From assembly GCA_900323505.1 (NCBI GenBank), contig OOIN01000018.1, positions 310,001 to 374,000 on the forward strand: a DNA stretch of 64,000 bases, written 5' to 3'. Made by a program: the position numbers and the translations under genes. Under the pieces are notes generated by a model, which worked only from the letters and a program-made list of their open reading frames with translations, searched no databases and was not told the origin of the DNA. The stretch is from Ustilago trichophora (lineage: Eukaryota; Basidiomycota; Ustilaginomycetes; Ustilaginales; Ustilaginaceae). This document shows, one piece after another, positions 46,279-57,078 of the stretch (position 1 is its first letter; each line of letters begins with the position of its first letter).

Positions 46279-47847
46279 ATGGCACTGCGATCGAGCAGAG
46301 CTTCTTCCGACACATCCTTCGGCCCTATTCTTTCCCACCCCCAGTCTCCGACAATGACAAACCAATTCGAGCCTTACCAATCCGCTGCCTTCCAGCAGAT
46401 GCGTGCTCGTATGCAATCACTTTCGACGCCACCAGCACTCTCCCCCTCTGCCGCCTCCCACAAGGAGCTCTGCTTGCCTTCGCCTGCAGCTTCCTCTTCC
46501 CAACTGCCTCTTACTCAACGAGATGACTCGGTCACCCCATCGCCACCCGCTAGCGAGTCTTCCTCCTGCCATGTTTCTGCACCGCTTGCATCGCAGACTC
46601 CTCTCACAGAGGCGTCCGACTCGAGCGCAGACAGCTACACCGATAGGCACTCGTTCCTGCGCCACTCACGAGCCTCTGCAGGAATCGCCTCACGCAAGAT
46701 GTCCAATCTTGGCCATCGCAAACACCGGGTCAGACCGACCCTTGCATCCAAGCGGCTGCTTTCCGAAGGCGACGTCATTCATCCTCGGCCCACCAAGAGA
46801 AGCCGCATCGCAACCAGCATGGCTTTGCGAAAGCGATCCCTCGGTCTTTCCTCGACTTGCTCGGATCTCAACCCCGGCCCAGTACATGCTGTTGAGATGG
46901 GCGCCCACGTCCCCTCTCTCACTTCATGGCGCATGGCTCGCAAGCAACAGCGCGACCGCCAGCTTGCCAAGCAACGCAGCAAGGTCCGCCCAGTCGCCGC
47001 CACCTCGACTCAAAGCAAGGACCAAGCCAGCTCGACCCCATCGACTAGTGCGCGCCCATCTCAGGCTAGCGCTGCAAAGTTGGACGTCCTACCCGAGCTC
47101 CGCCTTCTCTCTGCCACCCGCACGGCCCCCATCGGCTGGTCCCACTTTGCTGGCGCATCCGCATTCGTCCCCCACATGGTTGAGGTGTACGATGAACGCG
47201 ATACCAAGCAAGCCCCCGAACGACAGCGGTTCTGGCCCATCATCGACCAGCAGCTCGACCATACTGGTGCCCGCATGCTATCGCTCTCCCATACCGGCTC
47301 TCTTCCGAGAACACAAGTCAAGTTGGCGTCGTCCTTTGACGAGCCCATATCTCCCAAATCCGGACTGCAACCTCATCCAAACTCTTCAGGCTTGCTTTCT
47401 GTCCAACATGCTCCCATGCAAGCCTACTCGCAAACCATGGGATCGTCGGACGAAGACCACTCACCACTCACTCCCGGCGCTACACCTCGCACCGCCAACC
47501 GTTCATCATCGCTTCAAGTCTCGCAACAAGCTCGCAAAGCGGTTCGAGACGAGCCCCTCCGCAAAGCCTCGATCCCCCTTTCCCCATCCGCGACGCTTGC
47601 GGCCGTAATCGATTTTACCCGCGCCCAAGCCGCATCAAAGATACCCCACTTGTCCCACCAGCAGCGCAATGCCTACGGCCAACTAGTCCATTCTCCTCCC
47701 AGTCCCAAGGGCAAAGTTGATATGGAAGCGCATGCACCCCTTCGCATCGCCCCTCGTTCCCAAGGAACCGCGAGCAACAAGGGTAGAGACTATTTCGGTC
47801 ATTGGGAGACGTATCTCTGCAACTATGGCAAGGAGTCGACGTTTTAA
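46279..47847 (+). CDS. Unknown Ser/Pro-rich protein (522 aa)
   Basis: A single exon from ATG 46279 (MALRSSRASSD) to the stop at 47845-47847. The protein is low in complexity and rich in Ser, Pro, Ala and Arg, with a strongly basic middle (KHRVRPTLASKRLL, RPTKRSRIATSMALRKRS, WRMARKQQRDRQLAKQRSK) that suggests nuclear localisation. More ordered segments are TAPIGWSHFAGASAFVPHMV and the C-terminus GRDYFGHWETYLCNYGKE, which may be a conserved motif. No known domain is recognised. A long, gene-free upstream region and C/T-rich leader are typical of regulated genes in fungi, but function is unknown. Confidence 0.65.
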   Translation: MALRSSRASSDTSFGPILSHPQSPTMTNQFEPYQSAAFQQMRARMQSLSTPPALSPSAASHKELCLPSPAASSSQLPLTQRDDSVTPSPPASESSSCHVSAPLASQTPLTEASDSSADSYTDRHSFLRHSRASAGIASRKMSNLGHRKHRVRPTLASKRLLSEGDVIHPRPTKRSRIATSMALRKRSLGLSSTCSDLNPGPVHAVEMGAHVPSLTSWRMARKQQRDRQLAKQRSKVRPVAATSTQSKDQASSTPSTSARPSQASAAKLDVLPELRLLSATRTAPIGWSHFAGASAFVPHMVEVYDERDTKQAPERQRFWPIIDQQLDHTGARMLSLSHTGSLPRTQVKLASSFDEPISPKSGLQPHPNSSGLLSVQHAPMQAYSQTMGSSDEDHSPLTPGATPRTANRSSSLQVSQQARKAVRDEPLRKASIPLSPSATLAAVIDFTRAQAASKIPHLSHQQRNAYGQLVHSPPSPKGKVDMEAHAPLRIAPRSQGTASNKGRDYFGHWETYLCNYGKESTF

Positions 47848-47920
47848 TCCTTTGCCTTTGTTGCCGACAGAAGGTCATCCATATTTGACGCACATTTCTC
47901 TCTTTTTGGGTCTTTTCACA

Positions 47921-47961
<41 letters not shown>

Positions 47962-48434
47962 TCTTACTCGCAAAGCAATCTCGCATCTCTCGTGTTCATC
48001 GCATTTACCTACTATCTATCTCGCTGTACTTGTTCTTTCCTCATTGATCGATCCACTTCCGTTGTGGTCGAGGGTTGTTGTAATCTGCATCCATGTCATC
48101 TTGCAAGTCCGGTGTGCGTTTTGAATGGAAACTTGTCGAGACGTGACTTATGTCTCGTAGCAGTGATTAGAGGATCGTGGGTGGGAGAGCTGAGTCCATG
48201 CTTCTTCATGTTTGAGCATACAGAGGCGATGTTTGATGGGAGCATCGAATGCAATGCAGAAAGGGATAAGTTGACGAAAGCGACGCTGTTGGAAAAAAAA
48301 AAAATTGCTGCAATTCTATGCAAATTCAAGATAGGTGACTTTGGACCGGACTATCTAAACTTTCTCTATGTGTAATGATTCTGTGCAATGTTTGATCCTC
48401 CTCCCTCGTTTCAGTGGTAGTATAGGGAGATGTG
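47848..48434. other. Convergent 3' region
   Basis: 587 bases with no supported gene. It holds the CT microsatellite and an A-run at about 48293-48304. Confidence 0.5.
47921..47958. repeat. CT dinucleotide microsatellite
   Basis: Almost pure TC repeat in the 3' region of the preceding gene. Confidence 0.9.
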
Positions 48435-50246
48435 CTAGAGATCGAAACGTTGGACGAAAGCTTTGATGAGAGGGATTCCCTTGCGGTGAGTTTCCATCGA
48501 GGTAGTACGGACAATGATGACCGCATGTGCGTTTAGTACGTCTTCAAAGTGGGCCAGATGTTTCTTGACTTGTGGCAAGAGAGACGGGTTGTTGAGGTTG
48601 CTGGCTATGCGAAGTTGAGTCAAGGTGAGGGGATGTTGGGAGGGAGAAACGTGATATGCGTTTGGTGGGGATGAAGCGTGAGTGGGAGTGTTTGGTTTGA
48701 TGACGTATCGGCTGCTGTCGTCAGTGTTGAGGTCTGAAGACTTAGATGCTGTTGGATCAGTGCCACTGGTAATGTTGGACGAGGAGGAGGAGGAGGAGGA
48801 GGGTTCTTCTGCAACGTAATCCTCACCAACCTCTCGAATCGTCTCCTCGACCTCGGCTTCTACACTCGCAAGCAATCCAGAGATCCTTTTGCTCTCCAAA
48901 TCACCCCTTGTAGCCTTATCCAACCTGTTTGCCTTGCCCTTGCCCTTAGCCTTCCCGCTTCCACTCGCATTCCCATTCATCTCTGCAACATCATCAGCAG
49001 CAGATTCTCCTTCGTCAGGCAAATGTCCATTCTCAACCGCCCACAGTCGCTCCAGCACCTCAACCCTACCATTACTGACTCGACTATCGCTCCTCAACTT
49101 GTGCAAAACCAACCCCAACATGACCGGCAGCAACACGGGCAGGCAGACCCACCCGACATAGTTGAGAGGGAACCTGAAGGGAAATCGTTGCGGGTTGAGG
49201 ATCCAGGGCAGATTTTTGGGCGAGAAAGTTTCGCCCATTCTCTTAAAGAGACTTTTTCGGTGAGGCTCGGGCTGTTTTGCTGCATAGGAGAGGAGGAGGG
49301 CCGGATGGTCGGGATGGCGGGTCAGGGAGAGATGGGAAGGAGTGGTAAAAGGATCGTGAGGCTCAAAGGCGGCTGTACGATAAGGTACGGTAAGATCGGC
49401 AATGGCATTTGCGTAGATGTCGATGCGGGAGAACTGACGGAGGGCGGAAAGGAAGGTGAAACGAGGATCGGAGAGAGCTTCGATAAGGCAGAGACCTTTG
49501 TTGGCTTGTTTGGTTTGGCTTGTGGATGAAGCTCGATCTTGTTGCTCTGTGTTTGAGGATTGGGCTGAGGAAGCGATGGAAGATGCTTCGTTATCGGTGG
49601 CTTTGGGTGGAACCCATCCGCTATCGGCGAGGTAGAGCTGCCTACCCGAGCGTCCAAGAGAGCGAGATCCGACGTACTTGGCCACTTTACTAAAGGTACT
49701 CCCGGTCGCGCTTATACCCAAATGAGGCGTTGCGATGGTCGACAGACTGTGCGGCTTTGGTCTCGACTTGAAAGGTAGCTTGTTATCCGCTCTACCCTCT
49801 CCTGCTTGCTTTGTAGCAAAAAAACCATCGGCATACATCAACCCGGCAGCATACCTAATCACCAATCCACCCAGACTGTATCCGATCAAACTCAACTTGA
49901 GCACTTGGCCTTTCTCTTCGGATTCAATCCTTTCCACCTCGCTGTAGATCTCCTTGACGAGCCGTTCGCCGCACCAGTCGATACCGTCGTAGGTGTGGTC
50001 GCCGGAGTTGATGCCGCTGTTGAGCACCACCATGCGGATGTCGTGTCGTTGTGCATTCGGGTGGGTCTCTGCGTGTGCCGAGAGAGTGGAGATGGATTCG
50101 GGCGGGGTGAAAGACGAGGTGGGCGTTGAGGGGGAGATGGTAGCTCCGTGATATTTGGCAAGGGTGCTGGTGAGATACGAGGTGTTGGAAGGGGATCCCC
50201 AGAGACCGTGGTGGATTATTACCAGGTGGACGGTCGACGCTGGCAT
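48435..50246 (-). CDS. DUF676 family putative serine esterase/lipase (603 aa)
   Basis: Alpha/beta-hydrolase related to yeast Rog1 and its paralogues, which act as lipases on glycerolipids. The N-terminus VHLVIIHHGLWGSPSN is the first strand with the oxyanion HG motif, and the nucleophile elbow is GYSLGG with S124. STIATPHLG matches the next conserved strand of DUF676. A later block (DLTVPYRTAAFEPHDPF) probably supplies the catalytic Asp region. A hydrophobic stretch (VCLPVLLPVMLGLVLHKL, about residues 365-385) may anchor it to a membrane. The C-terminal third is low complexity, then ends with the conserved-looking FEDVLNAHAVIIVRTTSMETHRKG, which likely carries the catalytic His. Start at ATG 50244-50246. 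Confidence 0.85.
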   Translation of the reverse strand: MPASTVHLVIIHHGLWGSPSNTSYLTSTLAKYHGATISPSTPTSSFTPPESISTLSAHAETHPNAQRHDIRMVVLNSGINSGDHTYDGIDWCGERLVKEIYSEVERIESEEKGQVLKLSLIGYSLGGLVIRYAAGLMYADGFFATKQAGEGRADNKLPFKSRPKPHSLSTIATPHLGISATGSTFSKVAKYVGSRSLGRSGRQLYLADSGWVPPKATDNEASSIASSAQSSNTEQQDRASSTSQTKQANKGLCLIEALSDPRFTFLSALRQFSRIDIYANAIADLTVPYRTAAFEPHDPFTTPSHLSLTRHPDHPALLLSYAAKQPEPHRKSLFKRMGETFSPKNLPWILNPQRFPFRFPLNYVGWVCLPVLLPVMLGLVLHKLRSDSRVSNGRVEVLERLWAVENGHLPDEGESAADDVAEMNGNASGSGKAKGKGKANRLDKATRGDLESKRISGLLASVEAEVEETIREVGEDYVAEEPSSSSSSSSNITSGTDPTASKSSDLNTDDSSRYVIKPNTPTHASSPPNAYHVSPSQHPLTLTQLRIASNLNNPSLLPQVKKHLAHFEDVLNAHAVIIVRTTSMETHRKGIPLIKAFVQRFDL

Positions 50247-51085
50247 GATGAAGGACCCGCGCTACGGTCGCAGTGCGGGAAAGCCAAGGTTTGAAGGATG
50301 TGGTTCTGGACAAAGATGGCAAGGGTCGAATGCAAGTATAGCCAAAGGGGAAAGGTATGAATCTAGGGTGCAAGATAAAGCAAAGGACGAGGTGGAGGAG
50401 AAGAACGTTTACCACATCAAACATGGAAAGGGCGTCGTATGCAGTGCATATCTGTACATCAGTCGGACACGAACTTCGGCGGCATTTTCCTTCACACTTT
50501 TATGCAGGGTCGATTGATGCTCCTCCGCGGACAACAATTTTGCGCATCGTAAAATAATGTTAGAGTTTGGTACCTGTTTGTACAGATCCAAACATGGCTG
50601 TCGTGTGCCACCAACTTTTCTGCATGAGAGTGAGACCTACTTTTGCTAGAGAGGCGCCTTCAAAGGCAAGCCAACATATCAGGACCGTCTTTCTGAGATG
50701 AGGCCTTGAACATGACCGAGGCAGAGACGGGAAGGTGAGACCAACAAGGGCCAGGAACACGAGTGCCCCGTGAAGAGATGCGATGCGCATATAACGCCGC
50801 TGCATGCTCAAGCGCGCCTGTCACAAGCCTCCGCTGCGACAAGTTAGTTTCATGAGCAAAGGTTGCCGTTTTCAGACTCATCTCAGAGAGACAGAGGTGG
50901 CTTTTGGCACGGTCCCACGGGTCCACCTTTTGTTTGAATCGCCGCCAGATCCTTCGCAGTCCAAAGCCACCACGCTTGTTCATACATACAAGTACCCGCA
51001 CAGCTCCATCCTTCCCTTCCTCCCTCAACGGACCACATCTCCTTCCACTACCTGCTAGAAGAAAAAAAAACAACACCTTGCAGAC
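50247..51085. promoter_or_regulatory. Divergent promoter region, lipase / methyltransferase
   Basis: About 840 bases with no supported gene. An A-run (about 51061-51070) lies shortly before the methyltransferase ATG. Confidence 0.4.
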
Positions 51086-52000
51086 ATGGTCAAGAGCTAC
51101 CCCGCCGAGCTCCAAGCCAAACCGGCACGTTCAGCCACCTTGCTCGAATTCATCCTCTCCAACCTCGTCCCCTTCCTCATCACCTTTAAGCTCTACGTCT
51201 CTGTTTTCCCTGGTGCTCTGCTTCAACAATTCCGCTATCCGAACCCCATCAATTGGATCAACCCTTTCCACTGGAAGTCGCTCATCTTTGCCAATGGATT
51301 CCCCAAAGTGCTTCAGGTCAGCGATGAGATGTATCGCAACATCAAACAGCCTCTCCTCCACTCTGCCTATGGGAGGATTCTCGAGGTCGGTGCAGGTGCC
51401 GGTGACTCGGTCGGTCACTATGATGCCAGCAAGATCGAAAGACTCTTCTGCTTGGAACCCTACGAACCGCTCAGGAGGCAGCTGATCGCCAAATTGGACT
51501 CGCTCCATCTTTCCAACAAGAGCACCGTCATCCCCGTCGGTCTCGAAAAGACCCAACGTCACGCCCTTCTCCAAGCCGGTGTCGAACCAGAATCGCTCGA
51601 CACCATCGTTCTCTTCCAGGTCCTCTGCTCGATTCCGGATCCAAAACCCCATCTCGAATTCCTCCAGAGCCTCCTCAAACCAGGAGGTCAGATCATCCTC
51701 TTCGAACACGTCGGTAGCAAGCATACCCTCGCCAGGCTCATTCAAAACCTTTGGACGCCTGTTTGGTCGTTCAACTTTGGAGGCTGCCAGTTGAACCGCG
51801 ATTCAGCAGATTGGCTCAGGGACATTGGCGGTTGGAAGACGGTCGATATCAAGAGACCTGCTCATGAGGTATGTACAGAAAAGGTCTTCGATGCCTGCGA
51901 TACAGCATCTCAGACTGACAAATTTGCTTGACTTGATCCTGTATCACAGACGAGCGCCGACCTGGTTCCTCATGCCGTCGGACGTCTTGTCAAAGCTTGA
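51086..52000 (+). CDS. METTL7-like SAM-dependent methyltransferase, two exons (277 aa)
   Basis: Class I methyltransferase. The N-terminus carries a hydrophobic membrane-associated helix (LLEFILSNLVPFLITFKLYV), as in METTL7/TMT1 thiol methyltransferases, which sit on ER or lipid droplets. Motif I is RILEVGAGAGDSVGHY, followed by FCLEPYEPLR (acidic loop binding the SAM ribose), LDTIVLFQVLCSIPDP and LKPGGQIILFEHVGS. Exon 1 is 51086-51868 and exon 2 is 51950-52000. The 81-nt intron (GTATGT donor, CTTGAC branch-like site, CACAG acceptor) lies after RPAHE, and the last exon adds TSADLVPHAVGRLVKA. Reading through the intron instead gives a 281-aa variant with an unrelated tail, which I consider wrong. 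The physiological substrate is unknown. Confidence 0.85.
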
Positions 52001-52275
52001 TTGCTATCGCTTGGTCCCAGAATGCCGATTCCGTATCAAGCACCCGCAATATCCGCTTGGACCAATGCTCACCCAGTACTCCCAATACCACCCTTTCAAC
52101 CCCAGCCAATGGAAAAAACCCTCACACGCAACCCCTTTGGAAATCAATCAATCGGGATGTCTTGAAACACATCGAAACTACAAAAGCGACCAACATACTA
52201 ATGATACATAACCACTTTCACCACATCATCTTGAGCAAAAGCCCTCAGGGAGACAGAACAGGCTGTTCAAAGAGC
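52001..52275. other. Convergent 3' spacer
   Basis: 275 bases between the methyltransferase and zinc-cluster gene. Nothing else is recognised. Confidence 0.5.
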
Positions 52276-55200
52276 CTACTGCCGGTTGTTGAGCATCTGA
52301 GAAAAGTTTTCCCAAGCGTACCACATACCTGCCAGATTGTTTCCCTGTGCATTTGGATCCAAACCTTCTTTGCCTTCGGCCTCTGCTTCGGCCGCTGCTG
52401 CCGCAGCTGCTGCCACGGCGTTGAGCGCGCTCTCGCTAGGCATCTGATCGGCGCTGAGCCCGTTTTCCTTGTCTCCGCCTTCGCCCTTGTTCTGCGCGTT
52501 CTGCTGCTGGTCGTACGTGCGTGCGAGCGAGTTTTGGACATAGGTGCGGTAGGATGCCGACGAAGCTTGGTCGCCCTTGGATGGGTTCTGATGGTTGTAG
52601 TGCTGCGAGAACGACATGGGCCGGTCAGGCATGTCTGACCCCAAGGCGCGACCTCCGAGCAGCTCGTACAAGTTGTAGGCTTCTGCCGAGGCTTCTCCTG
52701 AGCCATTGTCTCCGTTGCGGCCGTTGTCTGCGGCAGAGGTTGAAGCACCCGCGTCGCCTGCCATGCCAACATCGTGGGCCTGGGTCTGCGCCTCGGAGCC
52801 CGTGTGGGCACCGCCACCAGCGTTCACATCGGTCTCGCCTTCGTGCTGCGCCGATGCCCAATTGCCGCCGTTGTGCTGTTCGGACAAGATACCTTGGCCA
52901 AAGCCAACAGGGTACGCCACAGGTACGCCCACCAGAGGACGGTCCAGCAGCGACTCGCTCCAGAACGAGCTGCCCGTCTGCGGTCCAAGATGATTCGGGT
53001 CGGTTGGTAGACCGACAAATGGAAGCAGGAATGCAGGGATGCGATCCGGTCCTCCATCAACATCAGTGCGCGCATTGGCGTCGCTGCTATCCTTGGCAGC
53101 TCCCTCGGGTCCGCCGAGCGAAGGGTCCAAGGCGCCAATGATAGCTCCTTCGCGCGACTCTGAGCCATCGGCTTTGGCTTCTGCAGCATTGGCAGCTCCG
53201 CTGTTGTTGTTGTCGCCGTTCTGACGCTCAGCCGCAGCGTTGGTCGATGAGCTTCCCGGCTTGGCCGTCGCCAATGTAGCAAGGTCTCCACCGATGCCAT
53301 GGAGCATCTGCTTGAGCGTCGAGCTGTATCGACCTGCCTGCTCGGCAACGTTGGTGAGTCGCGTCATGCCCGAAATAGCATCGAGCAGGTCGAGCGCCTT
53401 TTGGATATGCGGGCGGTGCACTTGCGAGCTGGGATCGAGCTTGCAGTGGATAGCTAGGATGAGGCCAGCGTTGAAAGCAAAGTAGGCGCACTGGTTGTAC
53501 ATGCTGTTGGGAGGAAGCGTTGCGAGCACGTCCTCAACCGTGTTGATGAGCGCCTCGGCCGACTGCAGACACACCTCGAGCGACTTTTGTACCGACTCGG
53601 GTGGCTTCCAGGCACCCTGCTCGTCAATATAAGGTCTGTGTAGCGTGATCATGCACTGATGGTACATAAACTCGAGCGAATAACCCTGCTGATAATCCTG
53701 CAGCTCTTCGGTGATTTTGGGATCGTAGACTCTGTTGCTAAACGACTGTACTGCCACCTGTGCCAGAAGCTCGTCACTAGGTCGAACCGAGCCTTTGGCG
53801 CGTCGCTCAAAGTGCTGCTTGAGCTTCTCGGGCAGATCCTCGCGCCACTTTGCGTATTCGTCGTTGAGGTTCGGATCGGGCGGCGAAGAGATGCCAAAGC
53901 GGAAGAGCTGCTGACTCTGCCTCAAAAAGATGTGATAAATCCTAAATCGCGCCCAGTGGTAGTCAAAGTTGCGTTGGCTCGGTGTACGGGGCACCAGCGC
54001 GGTGGCGCCAGGCGGGAGAATGATGCGACTGGGATCCGGGTCAGCAAGGCCGGCACGCTCGTACATGGCATACAAAGCTTCGTAATCATCGGGGTATTGG
54101 GTATCGAAGCCCTCATGCGTCAGGCATGGAGGCTGGCCGAGGCGGTGCGCGTGTGCCACTTCATAGAAGACAATGTTCCACCACAAGTTCCTGCGCGCCT
54201 GCGCTTCTTCGATGCGCATGCCAGACCAATGCTCAGGATCACGGTGGAGACCGGCGGCGTGGGCAAGACGGGTGGTGAGCGCAAAGCACGTGCCGGCAAA
54301 CTGCAAGTTCAACTCGTTGAGATGCCAGATGCCGCGGAGCAAGGAAGCCTTGGTGAGATCGATGGGTGCCTGGAATGCACTGGACCAAGCAGAGGGACAT
54401 GCGATCTGGAGAGCGTCAATGCAGTGACCTGCGACGCTGAGCAAGGTGCGTTCCGAGGAGCACTCGATGCCGGGGATGGGCACAAAGTTGGTGAGATTGT
54501 GACCCTCGAATTCGGGGGAGTTCCTCTTTACTTGGAGAGTGAGTGCAAGGATGACGAGCAGCAGCGGGACCAGGGGAGGATCGGCAGGCATGGTTGTGGG
54601 CTTGGAATGCCACCATCGGAGGAAGCTCTGAATACGGGCAATGTTGATGTCGATGACGACGACATTGACAAAAGGCTCGACTTGGGTCTTGTGCGTGTAA
54701 AGCAGGGCCGAGATCTCGTCTGCGGTCGGCAGCGTGATGGCGCTCTCGAAGAGCACATCGGCAATAGCAGCAGCTCGCGCAGCGTTGACGCGAGTGTTGA
54801 AGTCGCGAGAGCGGTCTTTGCCGACTTCTTCGAGCTTTTCGACCATTTCGCGGCGAGTCTGCATCATGAGCGCCTGGCGACGGTCGTTGACGCGCGGGAA
54901 GTCGGCGCGCTTGAAGACGCGACCATTGACGTTGCTGCCCACAAGGGCATCTTCGGGCTCCTTTCGCTTGCGGACCATGGGAGAACCTATTGACGAATCG
55001 CCGGCAAAGTCTTCGTCATCGGAGCCGGGACGCTTGCGATCATCGACGTAGTGGCAAGGGTCGTCGGTGGGGTTCTCGCGGCAGTTGCCGCAGACGGGCT
55101 TGACACGGTCGCACTTTTGCTTCTTCTCTCGGCATTGAAGACAGCTGGTGATCTTTCGGAAACGCGTGATCTTGGTGGCCGACTTGGAGCGTGGCTTGGG

Positions 55201-55965
55201 TTTGGCGCGCTCCTTCTTGGGTCTAGGTGTGCCGGTGATGCTCATGGAAACGTCGGCATCGTTTTTGACGGGCGAGCCGCCTTCGGTCATCATGGAGGCG
55301 TCAGGATCATCTGCGTGTCGCATCGACTCGTCGGCTGAAGCATTGTCATTCGCCTTGCTTGCGTGAGCAGCGGCGGCGACGGCAGCGGCGGCGGAAGGAT
55401 CGATGTCAGATTGGGCCTGAGGCTGGACGGAAGTGCTCGCTTCTGCGCCGGCGTCGGTGTTGACATGCTGCTGCTGCTGCTGCGGCGAATGGTTGGTAGT
55501 GTCGACGTCCATGGATGCAGTGGCGGCATCATGAGTGTCATTGTTGTGGATTGCGTGGTGTTGTGCTTGTTGGGCGGCGGCGCGCTGCTCTTCCTGGAGT
55601 CGCTCCTGTTCGGCGTGCTGCTTGGATGCGTTGACAGCGGCGGCGATGACAGCGTCCACATCGCCGAGGGAGCTGGCAGAGAGGTGTTCGGAAGTAGGAG
55701 CAGCTGATGTGGGCAGAAGGGGAAGCTGGGCAGGCTCAGTGATTGCTGTTGTGGACGCGGCCGAGGTGACGGTGGCGGCATGATGTTGAGCATCTGATAC
55801 GAGGGCTTGAGCTTGTCGACGCGCTTCAAGTTCGGCCTGCTGTTGTTGAAGCAGCTGCTGGCGTTGTTCGAGCTCCTTTTGTTGCTGCTGTTCGAGCTCT
55901 TCGTCGAGCTGGGCGGCGGTGGCCAGCTCCTGGAGAGGCTGGTCTGGATTCTGGTGATCCGACAT
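52276..55965 (-). CDS. Large Zn2Cys6 transcription factor with fungal_trans domain (1229 aa)
   Basis: Probable nuclear regulator. The first 260 residues are Gln/Ala/Asp-rich and include a long EQQQQKELEQRQQLLQQQQ coiled-coil-like segment. The zinc cluster is C275-x2-C278-x6-C285-x6-C292-x2-C295-x8-C304, with basic RPKKERAKPKPRSKSATK before it. The central region has the fungal_trans signature: VEPFVNVVVIDINIARIQSF, SLLRGIWHLNELNLQFAG, LTTRLAHAAGLHRDPEHW, EEAQARRNLWWNIVFYE and HRLGQPPCL. The C-terminus is low complexity with an Ala/Glu run. The start is taken as ATG 55963-55965 (MSDHQNPDQP); the frame is open further up, but the sequence there looks like leader. The regulated pathway cannot be told from context. 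Confidence 0.88.
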   Translation of the reverse strand: MSDHQNPDQPLQELATAAQLDEELEQQQQKELEQRQQLLQQQQAELEARRQAQALVSDAQHHAATVTSAASTTAITEPAQLPLLPTSAAPTSEHLSASSLGDVDAVIAAAVNASKQHAEQERLQEEQRAAAQQAQHHAIHNNDTHDAATASMDVDTTNHSPQQQQQHVNTDAGAEASTSVQPQAQSDIDPSAAAAVAAAAHASKANDNASADESMRHADDPDASMMTEGGSPVKNDADVSMSITGTPRPKKERAKPKPRSKSATKITRFRKITSCLQCREKKQKCDRVKPVCGNCRENPTDDPCHYVDDRKRPGSDDEDFAGDSSIGSPMVRKRKEPEDALVGSNVNGRVFKRADFPRVNDRRQALMMQTRREMVEKLEEVGKDRSRDFNTRVNAARAAAIADVLFESAITLPTADEISALLYTHKTQVEPFVNVVVIDINIARIQSFLRWWHSKPTTMPADPPLVPLLLVILALTLQVKRNSPEFEGHNLTNFVPIPGIECSSERTLLSVAGHCIDALQIACPSAWSSAFQAPIDLTKASLLRGIWHLNELNLQFAGTCFALTTRLAHAAGLHRDPEHWSGMRIEEAQARRNLWWNIVFYEVAHAHRLGQPPCLTHEGFDTQYPDDYEALYAMYERAGLADPDPSRIILPPGATALVPRTPSQRNFDYHWARFRIYHIFLRQSQQLFRFGISSPPDPNLNDEYAKWREDLPEKLKQHFERRAKGSVRPSDELLAQVAVQSFSNRVYDPKITEELQDYQQGYSLEFMYHQCMITLHRPYIDEQGAWKPPESVQKSLEVCLQSAEALINTVEDVLATLPPNSMYNQCAYFAFNAGLILAIHCKLDPSSQVHRPHIQKALDLLDAISGMTRLTNVAEQAGRYSSTLKQMLHGIGGDLATLATAKPGSSSTNAAAERQNGDNNNSGAANAAEAKADGSESREGAIIGALDPSLGGPEGAAKDSSDANARTDVDGGPDRIPAFLLPFVGLPTDPNHLGPQTGSSFWSESLLDRPLVGVPVAYPVGFGQGILSEQHNGGNWASAQHEGETDVNAGGGAHTGSEAQTQAHDVGMAGDAGASTSAADNGRNGDNGSGEASAEAYNLYELLGGRALGSDMPDRPMSFSQHYNHQNPSKGDQASSASYRTYVQNSLARTYDQQQNAQNKGEGGDKENGLSADQMPSESALNAVAAAAAAAAEAEAEGKEGLDPNAQGNNLAGMWYAWENFSQMLNNRQ

Positions 55966-56399
55966 GGCGGTAAGGTCAAGGCTGGTGGTCGAGATTCGCC
56001 TCACTACGCGAACCGGACGAGTGGATGGATGAGGATAGCCAGGGACGCGGCCGAATGAAGTACGAGGACAATGTCCGTGGCGTGGTCGCTCTGCCGGATT
56101 CGCTTGCTCTTTGAAGAGAGGTTGGGTGGCTACGAGAGACGCCTGATGAAGGGCGCAATGGAATGTGCACGCGGTGGCACCGTCGAGGGACGGAATAGGA
56201 AAGAGGGTGGGGCCAAGTGAGTTGCTGAAACGGATGCTGCAGCGAAGAAGCTGAACAATGCCCAAAAGCCAGAGTGGAGTGGGGGTAGTTAAAGAAGAAG
56301 GAGTCCGGGGTTACCGTCCGATAGAAACGATGTCGACGAAGTAGGGCGGATGGATCAAACGCGTATCGTGTGTGTGGCTCGTGTGGATCCCAAAGAATT

Positions 56400-56420
56400 A
56401 AAAAAAAAAAAAAAAAAAAA
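56400..56420. repeat. Poly-A tract of 21 bases
   Basis: Uninterrupted A run on the plus strand in the divergent promoter. Confidence 0.9.
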
Positions 56421-57011
56421 CGCGTTTCGAGTTGTCTCCCAAGCAACCGTAGCAGCTCGTTGTTGGTGATGATCGTGGCAAGTTCGATGGTGAGCCTGAT
56501 TGAGAGACAGCACGATGCAGCTGGTCGAGAGAGAGTGTGTATGTGGTGCAACGGAAGCCGGCAACGGATGGAATAACACAACAGCTGCGTTGGGCCAAAG
56601 GGAGGTACTGCAGCTGGAAGAGTTGGTGCAGGGTGCAGATGCCTTGGTGTAGTAGTGGAGAAGATGGTAGGGGACGATGAGTCGGGCGAAAGAAATGGCC
56701 AAACTTCTGTCCATCCGCGTTTCTCTTTTTCCTTTTCTTTTGTGTGGGATTTTGTGGGATTTTTTTTGTCCACCGATTCGATCACCGGCCGAATGAGATG
56801 GATTGCCAGCCTGATGTTGGCATTTTCCAAGAGGCTGTCAGACCGTCCTTAGCATCACGGCTCAACGAAAAACAAATGGCTTAATTCGAACGCGGTTCGG
56901 AGACAGAGGGCCGAATTCCGGATGAACAAGGCCGCGGATCGATTTGGCTCCAATTGTGGCTGAGGACACAGCGCGCTTTACCGCTTCGCATTCGCAGCGT
57001 AAGCAGTACAG

Positions 57012-57078
57012 ACAAAGAAAAAAGAAAAAAAGAAAAAAGAAAAAAAGAAAAAAAAAAAAAGAAAAAAAAAAAAAAAAA
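57012..57078. repeat. A/G polypurine tract of about 67 bases
   Basis: A runs of 3-17 bases separated by single Gs (after one C at 57013), about 480 bases upstream of the LCB1 start. Confidence 0.9.

Noticed and set aside
46403..47608. A 401-codon frame overlapping the 522-aa unknown gene
   Set aside because: Pro/Ser/Arg-rich shifted reading. The frame from ATG 46279 is longer, has a balanced middle and an aromatic C-terminal motif.
51869..51931. Read-through C-terminus of the methyltransferase (281 aa)
   Set aside because: The extension starts at a GTATGT donor, with a branch-like site and CACAG acceptor downstream; splicing gives a more plausible tail.
53659..54993. A 444-codon plus-strand frame inside the large zinc-cluster gene
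   Set aside because: Antisense shadow of the fungal_trans domain, with no recognisable motif.
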